Shown here in pieces: positions 5,590 through 6,496 of a DNA stretch of 6,496 nt. Made by a program: the position numbers and the translations under genes. Below the pieces are notes generated by a model, which saw nothing but the letters and a program-made list of their open reading frames with translations, made no database searches and was not told the DNA's origin. Positions within the stretch are counted from its first letter, which is position 1. The number at the start of each line of letters is the position of its first letter. This DNA comes from Desulfuromonadales bacterium. GTDB lineage: Bacteria; Desulfobacterota; Desulfuromonadia; Geobacterales; Pseudopelobacteraceae. The stretch covers positions 1-6,496 of the forward strand of contig JAATGX010000047.1 of NCBI GenBank assembly GCA_015688915.1, in the 5' to 3' direction.

Positions 5590-6496
5590 CTAGCGGCTGT
5601 GAAAAGTGATATTTCCGGCGTAATCGGCCACCAGGAATTCCGCCTGCAGGGATGGGGCGAAACGGTTGGCCGCGGCATGCGCCCGGCGACAGACCAGTTC
5701 CAGCAGGCGCTGGTCGAAGCCGCTGGCGATGATGATCTCCCGGGCGGTGTTGGCCTGGGTCATGAGGTCGATGAGGTGATGGGGAAAGCCGTCCGCTTCG
5801 GCCCAGTGCCGCAGGGTCGCCAGGTCCAGTTCCGAGGCGGCGGCGTGGGTGTTTTCGTGACCGCAGGCGATCTTGAGCAGCTTGGCGAACTGGCAGGCGA
5901 TCAACGGCCGGTGGAAGCCGCGCCGCTGGCAGCTATCCAGGGTATGGGCCACGTGGTCCCCCATCATGATGAACGCCTCTTCGGGGAGAGGCCGGGCTTC
6001 GACTCCGCTCAGCCTGCGATCCGCTCCCTGAGCGGAGTCGAAGGGAGGTTTGTCTGCTCCGTCACCCGGCGGGCGGGGGGAAAGGAAATGCTGCGCCGCC
6101 ATCTCGCTGGTCCTTCCGGTGGAGAGCACCACGGTCCCGCAGCCGCAGGCGTTGGCCACATCCAGGGCGGTGTCGACGGTATCGGTCCAGGCCTTGGCCG
6201 AGAGGGGGCGGACAATGCCGCTGGTGCCGAGGATGGAGAGGCCGCCCATGATGCCGAGCCGGGCGTTGAGCGTTTTTTGGGCTCGTTGTTCGCCGTCGGG
6301 GATGGAGATGACGACGTGAAGGTTGAGGGATGAGGGGTGAGGGATGAGGGCGTCCCGCACCGCTTCCTCGATCATCCGGCGGGGGACCGGGTTGATGGCC
6401 CATTCGCCCGGAGCCACCGCCAGTCCCGGCTTGGTGACCTTGCCGATGCCGGTGCCGCCGGTAATATAAATACTCCCTCCCCCCTGGAGGGGGAGG
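5590..6496 (-). CDS. cbiD: Cobalt-precorrin-5B C1-methyltransferase CbiD, N-terminus beyond window
   Basis: CbiD methylates C1 of cobalt-precorrin-5B in the anaerobic, early-cobalt route to cobalamin. The frame stays open to the right edge, so I read 301 C-terminal residues. A GTG at 6417 is not the start, because family sequence (ITGGTGIGKVTKPGL) continues upstream of it. Other signatures are GEWAINPVPRRMI, LGIMGGLSILGTSGIVRPLS, GCGTVVLSTGRTSE and FAKLLKIACGHENTHA. About 90 N-terminal residues are probably missing, given a usual length near 360. Three stretches are odd and coincide with DNA repeats: PLQGGS before ITGG, IPHPSSLNL where relatives have a short loop, and roughly 30 extra residues around FDSAQGADRRLSGVEA between STGRTSE and LPEEAF. 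All stay in frame, and the motifs around them are intact, so the enzyme is probably active. It ends 86 bases before ribH. Confidence 0.93.
   Translation of the reverse strand, partial: LPLQGGGSIYITGGTGIGKVTKPGLAVAPGEWAINPVPRRMIEEAVRDALIPHPSSLNLHVVISIPDGEQRAQKTLNARLGIMGGLSILGTSGIVRPLSAKAWTDTVDTALDVANACGCGTVVLSTGRTSEMAAQHFLSPRPPGDGADKPPFDSAQGADRRLSGVEARPLPEEAFIMMGDHVAHTLDSCQRRGFHRPLIACQFAKLLKIACGHENTHAAASELDLATLRHWAEADGFPHHLIDLMTQANTAREIIIASGFDQRLLELVCRRAHAAANRFAPSLQAEFLVADYAGNITFHSR
5997..6043. repeat. Perfect palindrome inside cbiD
   Basis: CTTCGACTCCGCTCAG (5997-6012) and its exact complement CTGAGCGGAGTCGAAG (6028-6043) flank a 15-base loop. The arms encode, in frame, the FDSAQ and LSGVE parts of an apparent insertion in CbiD. 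From memory, palindromes of this CGACTCCGCTCAG type are scattered in many bacterial genomes, both between and inside genes; I could not check copy number here. Confidence 0.88.
6324..6350. repeat. 7-bp tandem repeat (TGAGGGA) inside cbiD
   Basis: Nearly four units: TGAGGGA, TGAGGGG, TGAGGGA, then TGAGGG. Read on the minus strand in the cbiD frame this gives IPHPSSLNL, in a surface-loop position between the helix RRMIEEAVRDAL and the strand HVVISIPDGE. Three units make 21 bases, so expansion by threes would keep the frame. Confidence 0.8.
6476..6496. repeat. C/G-run palindrome at the right edge, inside cbiD
   Basis: CCTCCCCC (6476-6483) pairs exactly with GGGGGAGG (6489-6496) around a 5-base loop. 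The pairing may continue beyond the window. In the cbiD frame it encodes LPLQGG, just before the conserved ITGGTGIGKV. It has the look of a dispersed repeat, but only part is visible. Confidence 0.55.

Noticed and set aside
5575..6333. Plus-strand open frame of 252 codons
   Set aside because: It is the complement of cbiD, whose protein motifs are unmistakable.

Overview
The window is a GC-rich bacterial chromosome segment. Every gene I can support lies on the minus strand, so transcription runs from position 6496 towards 1. In that order the genes are: cbiD (start beyond the right edge), ribH, nusB, a homoserine dehydrogenase (hom), a TrpB2-type tryptophan synthase beta-like enzyme, trpF, and a membrane glycosyltransferase (end beyond the left edge). 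The content suggests an anaerobic, prototrophic Gram-negative bacterium: CbiD of the oxygen-independent cobalamin pathway, TrpB2, and a ribH-nusB pair. Together with the style of the repeats this looks most like the Geobacter/Desulfuromonadales group, but that placement is an inference.

Right part (5036-6496): cbiD (cobalamin corrin ring) ends at 5590. About 85 bases of AT-rich leader follow, with a strong ribosome binding site, and then ribH (lumazine synthase). ribH overlaps nusB (transcription antitermination factor) in a TAATG junction. Middle (3083-4399): hom with a C-terminal ACT domain, the branch point to threonine and methionine. Left (1-2860): trpB2, then trpF, then a PMT/ArnT-like glycosyltransferase 14 bases behind trpF.

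The genes are ordinary core metabolism and I see no new multi-gene system. The unusual part is the repeats. Three long imperfect inverted repeats of one family, built from units such as CACAGAGACACGGAG, fill the nusB/hom, hom/trpB2 and trpB2/trpF gaps. In each case one arm begins about 10-20 bases after the upstream gene's stop codon. In addition, the visible part of cbiD carries three unrelated repeat-like sequences read in frame: a 16-bp-arm perfect palindrome (5997-6043), a 7-bp tandem repeat (6324-6350), and a C/G-run palindrome at the window edge (6476-6496). All three fall where the protein seems able to tolerate insertions. This looks like repeat colonisation of a coding gene without loss of frame.
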